6,450 bases of DNA from Bacteroidales bacterium (GTDB lineage: Bacteria; Bacteroidota; Bacteroidia; Bacteroidales; WCHB1-69), in the NCBI GenBank assembly GCA_028684405.1, contig JAQUGA010000081.1, positions 3,838 to 10,287 on the forward strand, given 5' to 3'. Below, piece by piece: positions 5,562 through 6,450 of this stretch. The position numbers and the translations under genes are program-made. Within the stretch, counting starts at the first letter, position 1, and each line of letters opens with the position of its first letter. Under the pieces are notes generated by a model, which saw only the letters and a list, made by a program, of their open reading frames with translations, was not told the DNA's origin and did no database searches.

Positions 5562-6338
5562 TTAAATATTATAATCACAAATTACGGGGCAATGGTCGGA
5601 GTGAACGGCATCTGATGCAATGACAGAATGAATAAGTTTGCTGTCGAGATGATTTGCATGCATAATATAATCAATTCTCCAACCTAGGTTTTTAGGGCGG
5701 GCATTGGCACGGTAACTCCACCAAGTATACTGATGGGGTTCCGGATGAAGCATTCGAAATGAATCACTAAATCCTGAGTTTATAAAATCAGTCAGCCATT
5801 GTCGTTCTTCGGGAAGAAAACCAGAAACATTGGCGTTTCGTATAGGGTCGTGAATATCAATAGCTTGGTGGCAAATGTTGAAGTCGCCGCAGATAATAAG
5901 ATTTGGACGCTCTTTTTTTAATTCATTGATATGGCTCATAAAATCATCCAGCCATTCCATTTTAAAAGCGAGTCTTTCGTCGCCACTACTGCCCGAAGGA
6001 TGGTAAACAGAAATGATGGATAAATCTCCAAAATCGGCACGGATGACGCGTCCTTCTCTGTCGTATATCTCCATTCCCATTCCGTATTCTACATGGTCGG
6101 GCTCTTGTTTTGAAATTATTGCAACGCCACTGTATCCTTTCCTTTCTGCGGAATGCCAATATGTTTTATATCCAGCTTCTTCAAAGAAAAAGTGAGGAAT
6201 TTGTTCAATATTGGCTTTTATTTCCTGAACACAAAGAATGTCAATATCTTCTTCCAACATCCAGTCAGCCAGTCCTTTATTCAGCGAGGAGCGGATTCCG
6301 TTTACATTGTAAGTAGCTATTCGGAGTTTCGATTTCAT
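5562..6338 (-). CDS. xth: Exodeoxyribonuclease III / AP endonuclease
   Basis: Endonuclease/exonuclease/phosphatase-fold enzyme that cuts the backbone at abasic sites and removes 3' blocks in base-excision repair; cytoplasmic and Mg2+-dependent. The 258 residues match the usual length (E. coli Xth is 268). Active-site motifs are all present: NVNGIRS with Asn11; VQEIKA with Glu39 as metal ligand; VYHPSG with Tyr112; GDFN with Asp152 and Asn154; LGWRIDYI with Asp223; and SDHCPV with the Asp248-His249 pair. The Trp-rich YTWWSYR (204-210) is also typical. The ATG at 6338 gives an N-terminus (MKSKLRIATYNVNGIRS) that fits the family without extra residues. It is first of a two-gene unit with the OmpA-family gene; the pairing looks like simple co-location. 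Confidence 0.97.
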   Translation of the reverse strand: MKSKLRIATYNVNGIRSSLNKGLADWMLEEDIDILCVQEIKANIEQIPHFFFEEAGYKTYWHSAERKGYSGVAIISKQEPDHVEYGMGMEIYDREGRVIRADFGDLSIISVYHPSGSSGDERLAFKMEWLDDFMSHINELKKERPNLIICGDFNICHQAIDIHDPIRNANVSGFLPEERQWLTDFINSGFSDSFRMLHPEPHQYTWWSYRANARPKNLGWRIDYIMHANHLDSKLIHSVIASDAVHSDHCPVICDYNI

Positions 6339-6369
6339 GATTAGATCACGGTTTTAAGGTATTCTAATA

Positions 6370-6377
6370 CAAAAGTA
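6370..6377 (-). promoter_or_regulatory. Candidate -7 promoter box for xth
   Basis: The minus strand reads TACTTTTG at 6377-6370, an exact TAnnTTTG match 31 bp before the xth ATG. No good TTTG element is seen at the expected distance upstream (the 19-nt position has GATG), so it would be a one-box or weak promoter. The rest of 6339-6450 shows no gene. Confidence 0.3.
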
Positions 6378-6450
6378 ACAAGACCCCAAAACATAACATC
6401 TGCTTTTTGATTATTTTAGTAACATAAACTTGTTGAAAACTAGGGGATGA

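Overview
The window looks like Bacteroidota DNA, possibly Bacteroidales or Marinilabiliales-like, though I cannot place it to genus. The signs are AT-rich sequence, A-rich leaders without clear Shine-Dalgarno sites, TAnnTTTG-type promoter boxes, a lipoprotein/OmpA protein of a style common in this phylum, and a copy of a dispersed repeat I associate with Bacteroidota. All confident genes lie on the minus strand, so transcription runs from position 6450 towards 1.

Right part (about 4465-6450): a housekeeping pair, xth (exonuclease III/AP endonuclease) followed after 23 bp by a gene for an outer-membrane lipoprotein with a coiled coil and a peptidoglycan-binding OmpA domain. The pair ends at a perfect hairpin terminator (4465-4508).

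Middle (about 3845-4464): roughly 600 bp with only one recognisable gene, a small XRE-type helix-turn-helix regulator (3855-4033) directly upstream of hsdM. It carries a frameshift at a run of seven T. Upstream lie a TATATTTG promoter candidate, a 17-codon leader ORF whose stop falls in the loop of a U-tract hairpin, and an 11-bp perfect inverted repeat. None of the small ORFs there is convincing as a protein gene.

Left part (1-3844): a type I restriction-modification operon, hsdM - rhuM - hsdS - start of a further gene. HsdM is the adenine methyltransferase and HsdS the two-TRD specificity subunit. HsdS has a central TAEL-like 12-bp tandem repeat of the kind known from EcoR124. Between them is a RhuM-family protein of unknown function, translationally coupled to hsdS by an ATGA overlap. 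The gene cut by the left edge begins MNPEWKDLW, which resembles the start of AlbA_2/Schlafen-type ATP-binding proteins often found in these loci. No hsdR lies in the window; I infer it follows beyond position 1. The hsdS 3' end has absorbed a dispersed repeat plus 24-bp tandem units, giving a foreign 36-residue tail.

I see no entirely new system. The most interesting points are the embedded RhuM gene, the broken or frameshift-controlled regulator, and three repeat features in hsdS that could change specificity or length.
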